Source: Allolobophora icterica (Eukaryota; Annelida; Clitellata; Crassiclitellata; Lumbricidae). Taken from it: DNA of 64,000 nucleotides. The DNA is taken from the NCBI GenBank assembly GCA_963556255.1, contig OY744605.1:1297521-1361520 (forward strand). Reading direction: 5' to 3'. Below the pieces are notes generated by a model that had not been told where the DNA came from, did no database searches, and was given only the letters and a program-made list of their open reading frames with translations. The position numbers and the translations under genes are program-made. Each line of letters opens with the position of its first letter. Positions within the stretch are counted from its first letter, which is position 1. Of the stretch, positions 1 through 10,446 are shown piece after piece.

Positions 1-400
1 GTAGGCACACTAGGCGCTCGCCTAGGGCCCCCAAATCTCGGAGGGCCCCCAAACGATGAAAATATTTTTTCCAATTATAGAATCATCCCATATAATTTCT
101 GATGAATTTATCACAATAATGGGGACAATTTAATAGCTCCATTTATTCAAGAAGTAAAAATGGCCACGTATTTCGCGTTGATGGTTGATTCAACACCCGA
201 TCAATGTCAGTTTTTTCTTACTAAAATCATTAAATCAAATAACTTCACATTTCTTGAAAATAGCTTCTATAGCTAATCATAATTACAGTGCCAGTGTCAC
301 AAAAATGGCTTCAAGTTCAACTTCAGACTCAGTCTACAAGTTCAGAAGGGCCCCAAAAATGTTTGCGCCTAGGGCCCCGTTTTCTGTAAACGCGCCTCTG
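1..400 (+). mobile_element. hAT-like non-autonomous element, family A, cut by the window edge
   Basis: The sequence from the GGGCCCCCAAA stretch to the terminal GCGCCTCTG matches two other copies in this window (14302-15305, minus; 21446-22533, plus). Those copies have CAGAGG termini and 8-bp target duplications, so this is the same family. By comparison about 15 bases of the left end lie outside the window. The right terminus is at base 400. No transposase is present. The short ORFs here are not conserved between copies. Confidence 0.7.
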
Positions 401-685
401 AACCCGATCGAACCCTTTCAGACAGTTAATTCAGACTACGCTACTGCCACGCTTTTCCGAATCCGTTTCGCAACATAACGCCGAAAGACGCATCGCACGA
501 CTTCCTAGCGTTCTTTCCAGCTTATGCAAGCACCAAATTATTCTGATTGGTGACAGAGACACATGCGGGCCTACGAAAACTGCCCAGGAAGTCCCCTTAG
601 AAGATTTGAACCAGCAAACGTTAGATTGAAACCCAAGCGTGGTAAAATTTCTCACAGCATATATTTCTGTTAGCTGCACAGCTAT
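401..685. other. Unannotated single-copy-looking DNA
   Basis: Nothing recognised on either strand. It separates the family A hAT element from the long inverted repeat that starts near 686. Confidence 0.5.
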
Positions 686-1779
686 TCCGTCTCAATTCAA
701 CAAATTTTTCTGAACTTTCCAGGTCGACCATCTCGGATTTCAATGAAAATTTAACAGAATGTTTATTATGGTATTAGATTAAGTTGTGCAAAATTTTAGA
801 TCAATTTGATAAGTAGTTTTGAAGATATTGAGCTTCAAAGAGGTATGGGGTGACCTCGTTTTTGCCGTTTTCGAACTCGCGTCTAAATTTGTAGTGACTT
901 TCAGAAGCTCATAACTCCATTAATATCAAAGATAATTGTATGAAATTTTCAGGATATTTAATCATCTTTGCTTAGATGAAATGCTGAAGAAAAGAATGAC
1001 GAGTGTTGAAAACTGTTGTATTATGACCCATCTGAAAATGGTTAAAAAAAAAACTTGTGTATGTCTGATGATCATACTTTGCAGCCCCGATGTGCCAAAA
1101 CTGAAGTTGTATTCAAGAATGTTTTAACAACTCATAATGCTAATGTACTTTCTCTAAAACAATATGCAGAAATTTTGTATTTCTGATGCATATGTGCTAC
1201 CATATGGCCCTCCAAAAATGGAAAATTGCATTCCAAAGACCATTTTCAAAGCCAAAGATCATCATGTGGGATAGGTCATGGAGCAATGCAAGTTGCATCA
1301 CTGGAAAGAGCAGCTCAGACACTGTAAGTGCACCAAAAATGGTGATGGTGTTCCTTCTTGTTCATTTTATACTTTTATTTCATTCGTGGCAGTGTTTCCT
1401 GCATTCGCGAGTTTGTAATGGAGTCAATTTCATAGAGTTATATTGTGTTGTAATTATTATATTGTGAAAAAGCTCTGTAATGAGTCAGTTTACTCAGATT
1501 TTAATCTCTTCATCTTCCTCAGTTCTTGGAGTTATTTGGTAGATATCATTATCATATGAAAGAAAGATATCTAATTATATACATATATCAAAATAATAAA
1601 AAATGGTGTGTAACATATTTTTTCTCTAATATAAACATCACTGATGGAATCATAAATTTGCACCAATTGATCAAATTTAATCATCTTAGTTCTTTTACAA
1701 TATTGTGTACTCTTTATTTATACATGTTCAATCTTCAATCGATGTCATATGATCTTGTTTTGTCACTGGCACTTGAATT

Positions 1780-2200
1780 TTACACAAAATATGTTCGTTT
1801 GCCACCCAACAAACATCTTCTCTCTGTGGCTATTTGAATGCAGAAGTAGGACCATGTAAGTGGGTGCACGAAGATAACTTCCAAACCATTGTGTTCATCT
1901 CACACAGAACGAATGGAACCAATCCACCAAAGACCATCATACAGGCATGCAGCATACTCACAAGGTTGAAATAAATTGTTATCGGAACTTGCAACTGATA
2001 ATTCACTACACATGAAGTGAGTCTTTTCCAAACACCCGGCCGACTTCCAAACCACACGGTCCTGGAATGATCGAGTGATTTTCACGAGTCCCAGGAATCT
2101 TGGGAGCAATTAGAAACCAACTTTCCAGTTCTTTGTTGTGCTCTTCAACTTCTTCCCTAGCAACCCGTATGAATTTCTACCAGAAATGTGTTGTTGGCAT
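1780..2200 (-). pseudogene. Decayed transposon-type protein tail (YDGxWWIG ... HPxGP motif)
   Basis: Read on the minus strand in shifting frames, this stretch gives REEVEEHNKELESWF, then PKIPGTRENHSIIPG, then YAACLYDGLWWIGSI, FVHP, HGPTSAFK and PQREDVCWVANEHI. The order (charged helix, RxxHS, YDGxWWIG, FxHPxGP, PxREDxCWV) is one I recognise from C-terminal tails of transposon-linked invertebrate proteins, but I cannot name the family. Stops and frameshifts interrupt it, so it is not functional. It lies between the arms of the long inverted repeat and probably represents the gene that element once carried. Confidence 0.5.
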
Positions 2201-2479
2201 CACCAATATAAATCATCCGATGTAAGCAGAAATCCTCTTGTACTAGCTTAAAGGCTTGCTCTTGCTACTTCTCCTTCCCAGCAACTCTACCACAGCGACT
2301 TTCATAATTAATTTTTTCATGCATAAATCTAGTACAAATACTTTTCATATAACTTCCTATAAAAATGCTTCTACAACAATAACACTGATAGCAACGATGA
2401 CGCTATAGAAAAAATTAATTAATTGATGTAGCTGAATATTTAACTTCTACAAAACCTATTTACAAGCCTCCAAAAACAC

Positions 2480-2480
<1 letters not shown>

Positions 2481-2511
<31 letters not shown>
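2481..2511. repeat. (AT)n microsatellite
   Basis: About 15 AT units inside the spacer of the long inverted repeat, followed by a short ACAT/ACAC tract. Confidence 0.9.
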
Positions 2512-2517
<6 letters not shown>

Positions 2518-3472
2518 CATATACACACACATTATATCTAGAAAAATTAAAGAAATTTAGAATTTTTATTATTTGAATATGTATATAATTAGATATCTTT
2601 CTTTCATATGATAATGACTCACTCTGGTAGATATCTACCAAATAACTCCAAGAACTGAGGAAGATGAAGAGATTGAAATCTGAGTAAACTGACTCATTAC
2701 AGAGCTTTTTTCACAATATAATGCTATGAACTTGACTCCATTATAAACTCGCGAATGCAGGAAACACTGCCACGAATGAAATAAACATATAAAATGAACA
2801 AGAAGGAACACCATCACCATTTTTGGTGCACTTACAGTGTCTGAGCTGCTCTTTCCAATGATGCAACTTGCATTGCTCCATGACCTGTCCCACATGATGA
2901 TCTTTGGCTTTGAAAATGGTCTCTGGAATGCAATTTTCCATTTTTGGAGGGCCATATGGTAGCACATATGCATCAGAAATACAAAATGTCTGCATATTTT
3001 TGTAGAGAAAGTACATTAGCATTACGAGTTGTTAAAACATTCTTGAATACAACTTCAGTTTTGGCACATCGGGGCTGCAAAGTATGATCATCAGACATGC
3101 ACAAGTTTTTTTTTACCATTTTCAGATGGGTCATAATGCAACAGTTTTCAACACTCATCATTCTTTTCTTCAGCATTTCATCTAAGCAAAGATGATTAAA
3201 TATCCTGAAAATTTCATATATTTTATCTTTGATATTAATGGAGTTATGAGCTTCTGAAAGTCACTACAAATTTAGACGAGAGTTCGAAAACGGCAAAAAC
3301 GAGGTCACCCCATACTTCTTTGAAGCTCAATATCTTCAAAACTACTTATCAAATTGATCTAAAATTTTGCATAACTTCATCTAATACCATAATAAACATT
3401 CTGTGAAAATTTCATTGAAATCCGAGATGGTCGACCTGGAGCCATTTGTTGAATTGAGATGGAATGACCCTG

Positions 3473-4198
3473 TGTACATAATGTTTTCTGTCTACAAACT
3501 GCAGTCAACACAAAGTTGAAACCCAAATAAAGGCACTAAGGGCATCAGTCCTCTAATGGGGTCTTCGTATGACATTAGGAGGGAGGTCTTGAAGACACAG
3601 CAACGACACTCATTTCGGAGTGCTGCTTAAAGTGTCAAACATTTAATCGGAGTAACTAAACTTTTATCTTCAGTGCAAAACCAACTTATTAGTTGAGCGA
3701 ATACTAATTGCAATACAGTTCAAATGAAACATGTAAAATAGCAAAATTTTAATCATCAATATACTTACTTTCCAAACTATTAGGACTGAATCCGTCGAAG
3801 GCGATTGGTGGACGAAATTGAGGTGATTTAGGACGCACACAATTACGTTTTATAACCTTTTTTGGTCATTGCTGATCGTATCGGCTCTGAATATTTCGCC
3901 AAACTCTAGATTCAGCTTTACATAGAAGGTGCCCAAAATCTGAATCTCCACTGGCAAAGCATTGTTGTTCTTCGTAGAAACCTAAAATTAATTAATTATG
4001 TAGCAAGCGTCTGCATTACTAATACGCATTTATTAACTGCCACAACCTAATGACCAAGCATCGTAATTGTAGTAATTGTAATTGTAATAACGACAATTTC
4101 TATAGCATCGTTGGTAGCAAGCTACTTCTAGGATGCTTCACACAAACGCACACACACTGTCTACTGTCAGCGCAAAGGTTAATGCTCGGTGGTTTTGG
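3473..4198. other. AT-rich DNA with nothing recognised
   Basis: No open coding region, repeat family or RNA gene was recognised. There is a short run of TAATTGTAATTG near 4065-4085. Confidence 0.45.
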
Positions 4199-4900
4199 TT
4201 AGCAAGTAAAGTTTCAACTGTTTCTTAAAAACAAAGATGCTTTTGGCTTCCTGGATATCAGCAGGAAGACTGTTCCAAGCACGCGGGCCAGCGACCCGAA
4301 AGGCTCGATCACCCATTTTGGTTTTTGTCACTGGCACGAATACACCAGTGGACTTTAATCCATGAGCAAAGAGGCGGTCCTACTAGCGAATGGTTGGAGC
4401 GCTTGCCTCTCAATCAATGGCGCTGAGCAATCAAGAGTCAGAACTTGCTAAAGTTCCCTATACACAGTAACCTTCATATGAAGTTCGAACCTTTTCTCTC
4501 TGCGTCAAGAGGCAAGCGCTCCAACCATTCGCTAGTAGGACCGCCTCTTTGCTCATGGATTAAAGTCTGATAGATGGACTATAAACGGGGTTGATTATTA
4601 TTATTTTTATAATAATCTGTTGTTGTTGTTGCAAACAATTTTAACGCGCACAAGGTCATAAAGAAATGCGAATCGGAGGCGCGGTTAATCAGTCGTCAGG
4701 TGAAGAGCTGTTAGATATCCAAAGTCTTGAAAGCAAATGAGAAATAGTGCATAATAAGAGAAGCCATTAAAAATCTTATTATGAATTCTACAGGAAGCCA
4801 ATGCAGCTGACCAATGAGAGATGAGTTGGAACGAGAAGATGCGCGCAGAACTACGCGAGTCAGAGAATTGTGGATGCGTTCAAGATCTGATATGCCGGTT
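4199..4900 (-). pseudogene. Broken LINE reverse transcriptase, C-terminal part
   Basis: On the minus strand, about 4660-4890 reads LERIHNSLTRVVLRASSRSN, then LIGQLHWLPVEF. About 4199-4345 reads GDRAFRVAGPRAWNSLP followed by FVFKKQLKLYLL. Both are the hallmark thumb and C-terminal segments of CR1/Jockey-group LINE reverse transcriptases, in the right order. They are separated by a stretch holding a perfect 60-bp fold-back and a TTG-rich patch, so the copy was split after insertion. The catalytic palm is absent. Confidence 0.65.
4351..4567. repeat. Perfect 60-bp inverted repeat (fold-back)
   Basis: Bases 4351-4410 are the exact reverse complement of 4508-4567, with a 97-base loop between. The arms contain GAGCAAAGAGGCGGTCC and GGAGCGCTTGCCTCT. 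It interrupts the LINE remnant around it. Confidence 0.9.
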
Positions 4901-4930
4901 TGATTAAAACAATACTCTTTTTAAAGATTC

Positions 4931-5643
4931 ATGCCCTCGGACCGGTCTACCTGGGTCCAGTATGTTCGTAACATGCATCGGCAGTACCGTGAAAAGGAAA
5001 AGACGTATTGGGAAGCAAAGATTGCTTCTCATGTTGGGGAGCCGAAGCGAATGTGGGCTGCTTTCAATGCGCTACTTGGCCGCCGCCAGCCCAATCATCC
5101 TCTGGGCACTTCAACCATTACAGCGAGTGACTTCTTGACCTCGTTCGACACCAAGATCTGCGACATCCGCCAATCAACAGCTAGTTCGCCGCCACCCTAT
5201 CACCCCTCTACTGACTGTCATCTATCCGTCCTGAATGCGATTACTAGTGATGAATTACGCCGCATTATCCTTTCATCGCCACCCAAGTCTTGCGAACTGG
5301 ATCCTATTCCCACCTTCTTACTTCAGGAATTCATCGATATCCTGCTCCCCTTCTCACAATACTCTGTAATCGCTCTCTTCAAGAATGCGACTTACCACTG
5401 ACGCAGAAGAGATCAATCCTGATCCCTGCCTTAAAGAGTGATAGTCTGGATCCGGATGTCCCTACGAATTACAGACCGATAGCAAATGTCACCTTTCTCT
5501 CTAAAATCATCGAAAAAGTCGTCGCCATGCAGCTCGTCGCTTACTTAGAGATGAATAATCTGCTGCCGTCACATCAATCAGGTTTCAGGAGATACCATTC
5601 AACTGAGACACTCCTGCTCCGGCTTCTCTCAAACACTGCCTAA
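4931..5643 (+). pseudogene. CR1/L2-like LINE fragment: endonuclease-RT linker and start of RT
   Basis: The protein reads WVQYVRNMHRQYREKEKTYW, CELDPIPTFLLQEF, then after a frame change near 5385 LTQKRSILIPALK, YRPIANVTFLSKIIEK and SGFRRYHSTETLL. This is colinear with residues in LINE B (33.9-34.7 kb), including the linker, RT motif 1 (SILIPA) and motif 2 (NYRPI). The fragment stops before the palm motif with the catalytic aspartates. It is 5'- and 3'-truncated with one frameshift, so it is dead. It is in the opposite orientation to the LINE piece at 4199-4900. Confidence 0.8.
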
Positions 5644-6483
5644 GATCTTGGAGCAGGAAATGTCGACCACCTGACAGTGCTGGTTTCAGGTGGTGGTGTG
5701 GACAAGCTCCTCTTTGTGCCCAAATTAGCCTTTGGAACAGGATACAATGAATTCATGGTCGTTCATATTCTTCTGAAGTTGTGAAAACTCACAGTTGACA
5801 AGGTTCAAGCTTTGATACACTGTCTGTCAACACTGGGCATTTCAACGTAGTGTGTGTTCTGCTTGAAGACAAATAGGCTGAGAGCTCGTGTGGTTGGCCT
5901 GCCGTCATCAAGTAACGGTCTATACCCCGTGATCGATCGAGTCAGTCGATCAAGTCGATCGAAACTCGCCCAAGTCGAGTCGGTCGAAAAATCTTCGACT
6001 CAATCGACTTGCAAGTCGAGTCGATCATACGTTTTGACAAGTCGTCGATCGTTGTTTCCTCGACTTGACTCAACTATGAAATATTTTCTTACTATTTTTG
6101 CTGTACTTCTCAAAATGACTGGCATGATGTGATGACGTAATGCTTTGTAAACGCACAACTATACTGTATTAACCTGATTTGAAGTTCAGTGCAAACTATG
6201 AGCCTCTTGGTGATTTCGTATAGTGGAAGCTGCAGATGCTTTTTTCACAGTTTTATGGTGAAAATGGAAAGATTAAGATGCGTTAAAAATGCGCTAGTTT
6301 CAGGAAATTTCAGCTCTGTAGTCAGCATGATGTAAAAGTAGTTGCTATTTTTACGTCATGGTAATCAGTAACGAGGATCTCAAAACGTCGAATGTCTGTA
6401 TGTTAGGACGGAACTGAATGCTTCGACTTTGGCCAAGAGCAGTGGCTCGGAAAGTGTTTAATAGTTGCGTGAGCTAACCTCAG
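5644..6483. other. Unclassified DNA with a TCGA-rich cluster
   Basis: No gene recognised. Between about 5925 and 6075 the words TCGACTTG, CAAGTCGA and GATCGATCGA recur in both orientations, giving many overlapping short palindromes. The reading frame across it is a by-product of this simple composition. Confidence 0.45.
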
Positions 6484-6570
6484 GCAAAGTAAGTAAGTAA
6501 GTATATCCTTTATTAATCAAACTGCTAACCGCATTTTGGTTTACACATGTATATCACGTCCAGGTTAAAA
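6484..6570 (-). mobile_element. Probable LINE 3' tail, antisense, with (GTAA)n
   Basis: Four GTAA units are followed by TATCCTTTATTAATCAAAC. Read on the minus strand this is an A-rich end with an AATAAA-type signal and a (TTAC)n tail, like the other LINE 3' ends at 17528, 24684, 27900 and 43258. No coding part is attached. Confidence 0.35.
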
Positions 6571-6755
6571 TACTAAGGCATATATTCCGGTGAAAATCAT
6601 CCTAATTATTCCCGTGTATGAGCGATGAAAACATTTCATAGTAAAACTCGAACTAGAAGTTGGAAGATTGATGAAAATATTCATGAAACTAGAAGCTGGA
6701 TAATCGATTAAAATATAACTGAAACTAGAAGTTGGATGAACGATGATTATTTATT

Positions 6756-6790
6756 ATATCGTCTGTTTAGAGTGCAAAGGTGCTATCTCC
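6756..6790. repeat. 35-bp repeat, left member of an inverted pair around LINE A
   Basis: ATATCGTCTGTTTAGAGTGC followed by AAAGGTGCTATCTCC matches the reverse complement of 11507-11541 with one mismatch. Diverged copies of the core GATAGCACCTTTGCAC also occur near 7000 and 11345. The pair brackets 4.75 kb including LINE A. Confidence 0.75.
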
Positions 6791-7240
6791 ATTTTGGTCA
6801 TTTTTCAGGAGAGCAAATCTAAACTTTTGATAGTTCCTACAAATCCAATAGTTTTTATGTGATTGTGATTTATAGTCATTTGGATAATAAATTATTTCCC
6901 TAGTTGGAATGTTGTAATTATTTTAAATTTTATGACGCCTCGCCTTAAAAAATGCAAAATAACAGCAAGTGACCAACGACCTCTTATGCTTGTAACAGAC
7001 GATAGCACCTTTGCACATTTCAAACTATTTTCTTATCTGGAAATAGCTATAATTTTACAACAACTTAAATTTGCGATTAAAAATTACTTTTTACAGAAAA
7101 ATATTATAAAATAATAAATAATGATTTGTGTAAACTGCATTGATTTATTTGAACAATTTAATAGAAAATTTAGAAGCTGAAAAATTTATTATTGGTATTG
7201 TATTCGGATATTTATAAAGCGCTTCTAGCGGGAGGGCCAT

Positions 7241-8452
7241 TCAGAAGCGCTCCCAGTGCGATAGACCCCGAGAGAAAAAGCAAGTTTTAAGAAAGGTAAA
7301 AGAGGAAGAGACGCTACCTGAGAGAATAGAAGAACGAACAAACGGAGGAAGCCCATTCCAAAGAGCAGGGCCAATGGAAGCAAACGACCTAGATTGAGCC
7401 AGTGAAGTCCTGACACGGGGAACGAGGAGGTCCAAACGGTCAGATGAACGAAGAGGACGAAGAGAAGCCGCAGAGTGAGGGCGATGAAATAAGTCACATA
7501 AATATTTTGGAGCGAAACCAAGCTGAGCCTTAGAGACAAGGATGAGGACCTTAAATTGGATGCGGGCAGAAAGCGGGAGCCAGTGGAGTTCTTCTGCCAT
7601 AAAGGTGGTGATATGAGAGAATCGAGGAAGACGGGCAATTAATCTAGCAGCAGCATTGAGAACGGACTGAAGAGGAGCAAGACGGACTTTGGGAAGACCA
7701 ATGAGGAGGGAATTGCAGTAGTCAAGTCTAGAGCAGACAAATGCATGGACAATTGAAGTGAAAATTGGAGATGACAGAGAGCGACGGATAGCTCTAAGGC
7801 GCCTTAGGTGAAAATAGGAAGTGCGAGTGAGTTTGGAAATGTGTTCAGTAAAGGTGAGAGAATTGTCAAGGGTCACTCCTAGATCACGAACGCTAGACGA
7901 GAAAGTGAAAAGCGGAAACCTTTGAGACAGCACAGCAAAGTCGAGTTTTTTAAGTTGCTGAGGAGTGCCAAACCAGATAAACTGGGTTTTTGACGAATTG
8001 AGGGAGAGGCGATTGCAAGACATCCAGGTATGAAGATCACGAGAAAGAGCTTCGATGCGCTGAACAAGAAGAAGTTGAGAGGAAGGAGGCCCATGGACAT
8101 AAGCCTGGACATCGTCAGCAAAGAGATGGCCTGAAGCCCCATGGATGGGGAAGAGAGAGGGGATACCAGCCGTGTACAAAATAAAGAGGAGAGGGCCCAG
8201 AACAGAGCCCTGCGGAACACCGAGTTTAATAGGGACCCACAGAGTTCTAGATTCACCAGAGATAACCATCTGAGTGCGATCAGACAGGTATGACCGGAAC
8301 CACTGGAGAGGGGGGCCCTTCAGACCACAAGAGGTCTCAAGACGCTGTAGAAGAATGGTGTGGTCCACCATGTCAAAGGCTGCAGAGACATCATATAGTG
8401 CCAGAAGGGTGAGTTCGGACCTATCAACAGCTGAATAAATTTCAGAAAGCAA
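7241..8452 (-). CDS. LINE A ORF2, C-terminal part: reverse transcriptase palm and thumb
   Basis: 403-residue frame continuing ORF2 after the frameshift. The upstream frame without a start already reads SGFRAHHSTETALL. Palm motifs are LYDVSAAFDMVDH (first catalytic Asp), GVPQGSVLGPLLF and LFADDVQAYVHG (FADD active site). They are followed by RLSLNSSKTQFIWFG and the thumb AARLIARLPRFSHI, LHWLPLSARIQFK and GPALWNGLPP. It ends in FSRGLSHWERF. All catalytic aspartates remain, so the copy may be fairly young apart from the frameshift. The stop lies inside the 3' stem-loop, as in LINE B. Confidence 0.85.
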   Translation of the reverse strand: MLSEIYSAVDRSELTLLALYDVSAAFDMVDHTILLQRLETSCGLKGPPLQWFRSYLSDRTQMVISGESRTLWVPIKLGVPQGSVLGPLLFILYTAGIPSLFPIHGASGHLFADDVQAYVHGPPSSQLLLVQRIEALSRDLHTWMSCNRLSLNSSKTQFIWFGTPQQLKKLDFAVLSQRFPLFTFSSSVRDLGVTLDNSLTFTEHISKLTRTSYFHLRRLRAIRRSLSSPIFTSIVHAFVCSRLDYCNSLLIGLPKVRLAPLQSVLNAAARLIARLPRFSHITTFMAEELHWLPLSARIQFKVLILVSKAQLGFAPKYLCDLFHRPHSAASLRPLRSSDRLDLLVPRVRTSLAQSRSFASIGPALWNGLPPFVRSSILSGSVSSSFTFLKTCFFSRGLSHWERF

Positions 8453-10446
8453 GGAAAGGAGGGCAGTTTCAGTGGAGTGGTGAGCCCTAAAACCTGACTG
8501 AAAGGGAGGTAGAAGCCCAGATTGTTCCAGATAGGGAAGAAGTTGAAGAGAGAGACAAGGCGTTCAAGGGTTTTAGATAGAAATGATAGATTAGAGATTG
8601 GACGGTAGTTTTGGCAGAGGTTTGTGTCAAGATTGGGCTTCTTGAGTGAGGGGAAAACAATGGCCCGCTTTTGTGAGGCGGGGACACAACCTTCAGAGAG
8701 GGACCTATTAAAGAGATAAAGCAGAAATGGAGCAAAATCATCTAAAATGTCACTAAGAATGAAAGGGGGAAGAGGATCTAATTCACAAGAATTTAAATTA
8801 ACTGATGAAAGAACTGTACGAAGGTCCGAGTCCAATATGGGTCGGAAATCGTCAAAAGCAGAAGACGTTGTGGTAAACGTCGGTGGAGGAGCATCTGATG
8901 TGGAGGCTCTGAGTCGGTCAGTCTTTTCCGTGAGCATAGTCAAGAATTCATTTGCGGAGAAGGCAGGAATTTCTGAAGGACGAGAAGGCCGGCCCAGTAG
9001 ACCCGAGATGGAAGACCAAAGGCGTCTTGGGTTTTTGAGATTGCGTGAGACCAGCTTCTCCCAGTGAGCAGCCTCCTTGCGATGGTAGAGACGATGAAGG
9101 GCACGAAGCTGGGTAATCCAAGCCAATCGGTCATTAGGATCCTTGGTCCGGCGAGAGCGTCGCTCCAAGCAACGGGTGCGACGGCGAAGTTTATGACAGT
9201 CGGCGTCGAACCAGACGGCCAATGGTCGATGACGGGTCTTTACTTGACGACATGGAAGCATGGAATCCAGCAGACTGGTAACGGTGGAGGTGTAGAGATC
9301 AAATAATTGAGGAACCGTGAGAATGTCAAGTGCAGGACCCGGTGACGAGAGGAGAGAGTCTCTGATAGCGACGCTGAAAGCCTGAGAGTCAAACGATTTC
9401 CATCCTCGCATCTTCCGAATGGAGTGGATTGGCTGTAGGTGAACTGATGGTAGAGTAAATTTGAGATACGAATGATCGGAGATCGTAGGAGGAAGGATGA
9501 GAAGGTCCGTAACTTGGTCGTCATCAGAGGTAATGACGAGATCAAGCCATCCACCAAGTCGATGCGTGGCTTGATTGACGTGCTGGCGGAGGCCAAACTG
9601 AGTGAGAAGTTCGAGGAATCGTAACGAAGTAGGAATGGTAGGGTCCTCCAGGTGTAGATTGAAGTCGCCGAGAATGAGGAGTTGAGTATTGCGAGTGACA
9701 AGAAACTCAAGGACGGAGGAGAATTCTTCGAAGAACTGAGGAGTAACGGTAGCCGATCCAGGTCTATAAACCGTGAGGAGGGTAACTGAGCCGCGAGGCA
9801 AGGCGATGCTCAGACACAAAGCTTCAAACGTGGTTGGCGACGTGTCGAGTGAGACTTGCGTGACCCGTAGAGATGACCGGAAGAAGGTCACGATGCCACC
9901 ACCACGAGCCGGACGACCATCAGGATGAGGTGGACGAGGGCAGTCACGAGAAGAGTAACCCAACGGAGTCGCTCGTAGAATCGGAACGTCATCGGAGTCC
10001 TGGTGCCAGCTTTCAGTTACAGTGAAAACGTCAAGCTGATCCTGAAGAAGAGACTGAGAAACGAAGGCGAACTTTTCAGATAAAGATTGGGCGTTCCAGG
10101 AGGCAACCCGTAGGCCTGAGGAGTGAGCGAGCGGAGGATGAGACGAGTCGGTTGGGTGAAGATCGTGCAAGTCCACTCTTGGAGAAGAAGCAGGAGAGGA
10201 TGATGAAGAATCGGAGGTCGTCAGCATCGGCTCATGAAGACACGAGGTACGAGGTGTTTGGTTGAAGCGACTGCTGGCAGGGCACCATATCTGATGCTTG
10301 AAGAGGATCTTGCGTAGACTACGAGTAGGATGAACGGATGATGACCAGAAAGACCAAAGTTGTTGAGAGGAATAGACGATACGCTCCATACTGATGAGAG
10401 CGTAGATGATGATAATAGCGCATACACCAAAGTACCCAGCATGCAT
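8320..10446 (-). CDS. LINE A ORF2, N-terminal part: endonuclease domain and RT start
   Basis: 708-residue frame. After about 115 Ser/Pro-rich residues comes an exonuclease-endonuclease-phosphatase fold: LRVASWNAQSL, the catalytic glutamate in VTESWHQ, RGGGIVTFF, LLILGDFNLHLED and the terminal SDHSYL. These are the metal-binding and catalytic positions of LINE endonucleases that nick target DNA. The linker WFDADCHKLRRRTRCLERR and the first RT motifs (KRAIVFPSLKK, NYRPISNLSFLSK) follow. The frame leaves the RT near base 8555, and the last residues are frameshifted. The start codon is the first in frame; the conserved part begins near base 10110. Related to the LINE B product. Confidence 0.8.
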   Translation of the reverse strand: MHAGYFGVCAIIIIYALISMERIVYSSQQLWSFWSSSVHPTRSLRKILFKHQIWCPASSRFNQTPRTSCLHEPMLTTSDSSSSSPASSPRVDLHDLHPTDSSHPPLAHSSGLRVASWNAQSLSEKFAFVSQSLLQDQLDVFTVTESWHQDSDDVPILRATPLGYSSRDCPRPPHPDGRPARGGGIVTFFRSSLRVTQVSLDTSPTTFEALCLSIALPRGSVTLLTVYRPGSATVTPQFFEEFSSVLEFLVTRNTQLLILGDFNLHLEDPTIPTSLRFLELLTQFGLRQHVNQATHRLGGWLDLVITSDDDQVTDLLILPPTISDHSYLKFTLPSVHLQPIHSIRKMRGWKSFDSQAFSVAIRDSLLSSPGPALDILTVPQLFDLYTSTVTSLLDSMLPCRQVKTRHRPLAVWFDADCHKLRRRTRCLERRSRRTKDPNDRLAWITQLRALHRLYHRKEAAHWEKLVSRNLKNPRRLWSSISGLLGRPSRPSEIPAFSANEFLTMLTEKTDRLRASTSDAPPPTFTTTSSAFDDFRPILDSDLRTVLSSVNLNSCELDPLPPFILSDILDDFAPFLLYLFNRSLSEGCVPASQKRAIVFPSLKKPNLDTNLCQNYRPISNLSFLSKTLERLVSLFNFFPIWNNLGFYLPFSQVLGLTTPLKLPSFPCFLKFIQLLIGPNSPFWHYMMSLQPLTWWTTPFFYSVLRPLVV

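Larger units (their letters stand above)
686..3472. mobile_element. Long-inverted-repeat element with arms of about 0.9 kb
   Basis: The left arm (about 686-1606) reappears reverse-complemented at about 2565-3472 with only scattered mismatches and a few small indels. An example is an 18-base insertion near 2620. The arms share the landmarks CCAGGTCGACCATCTCGG and GAGGTCACCCCATAC. They enclose about 950 bp that hold a decayed protein gene on the minus strand. This is either a transposon with very long terminal inverted repeats or an inverted duplication. No target-site duplication was found at the outer ends. The parallel ORFs in the two arms are simply the duplicated sequence. Confidence 0.75.

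Noticed and set aside
8747..9306. Plus-strand ORFs opposite LINE A
   Set aside because: Antisense shadows of the endonuclease-RT gene.
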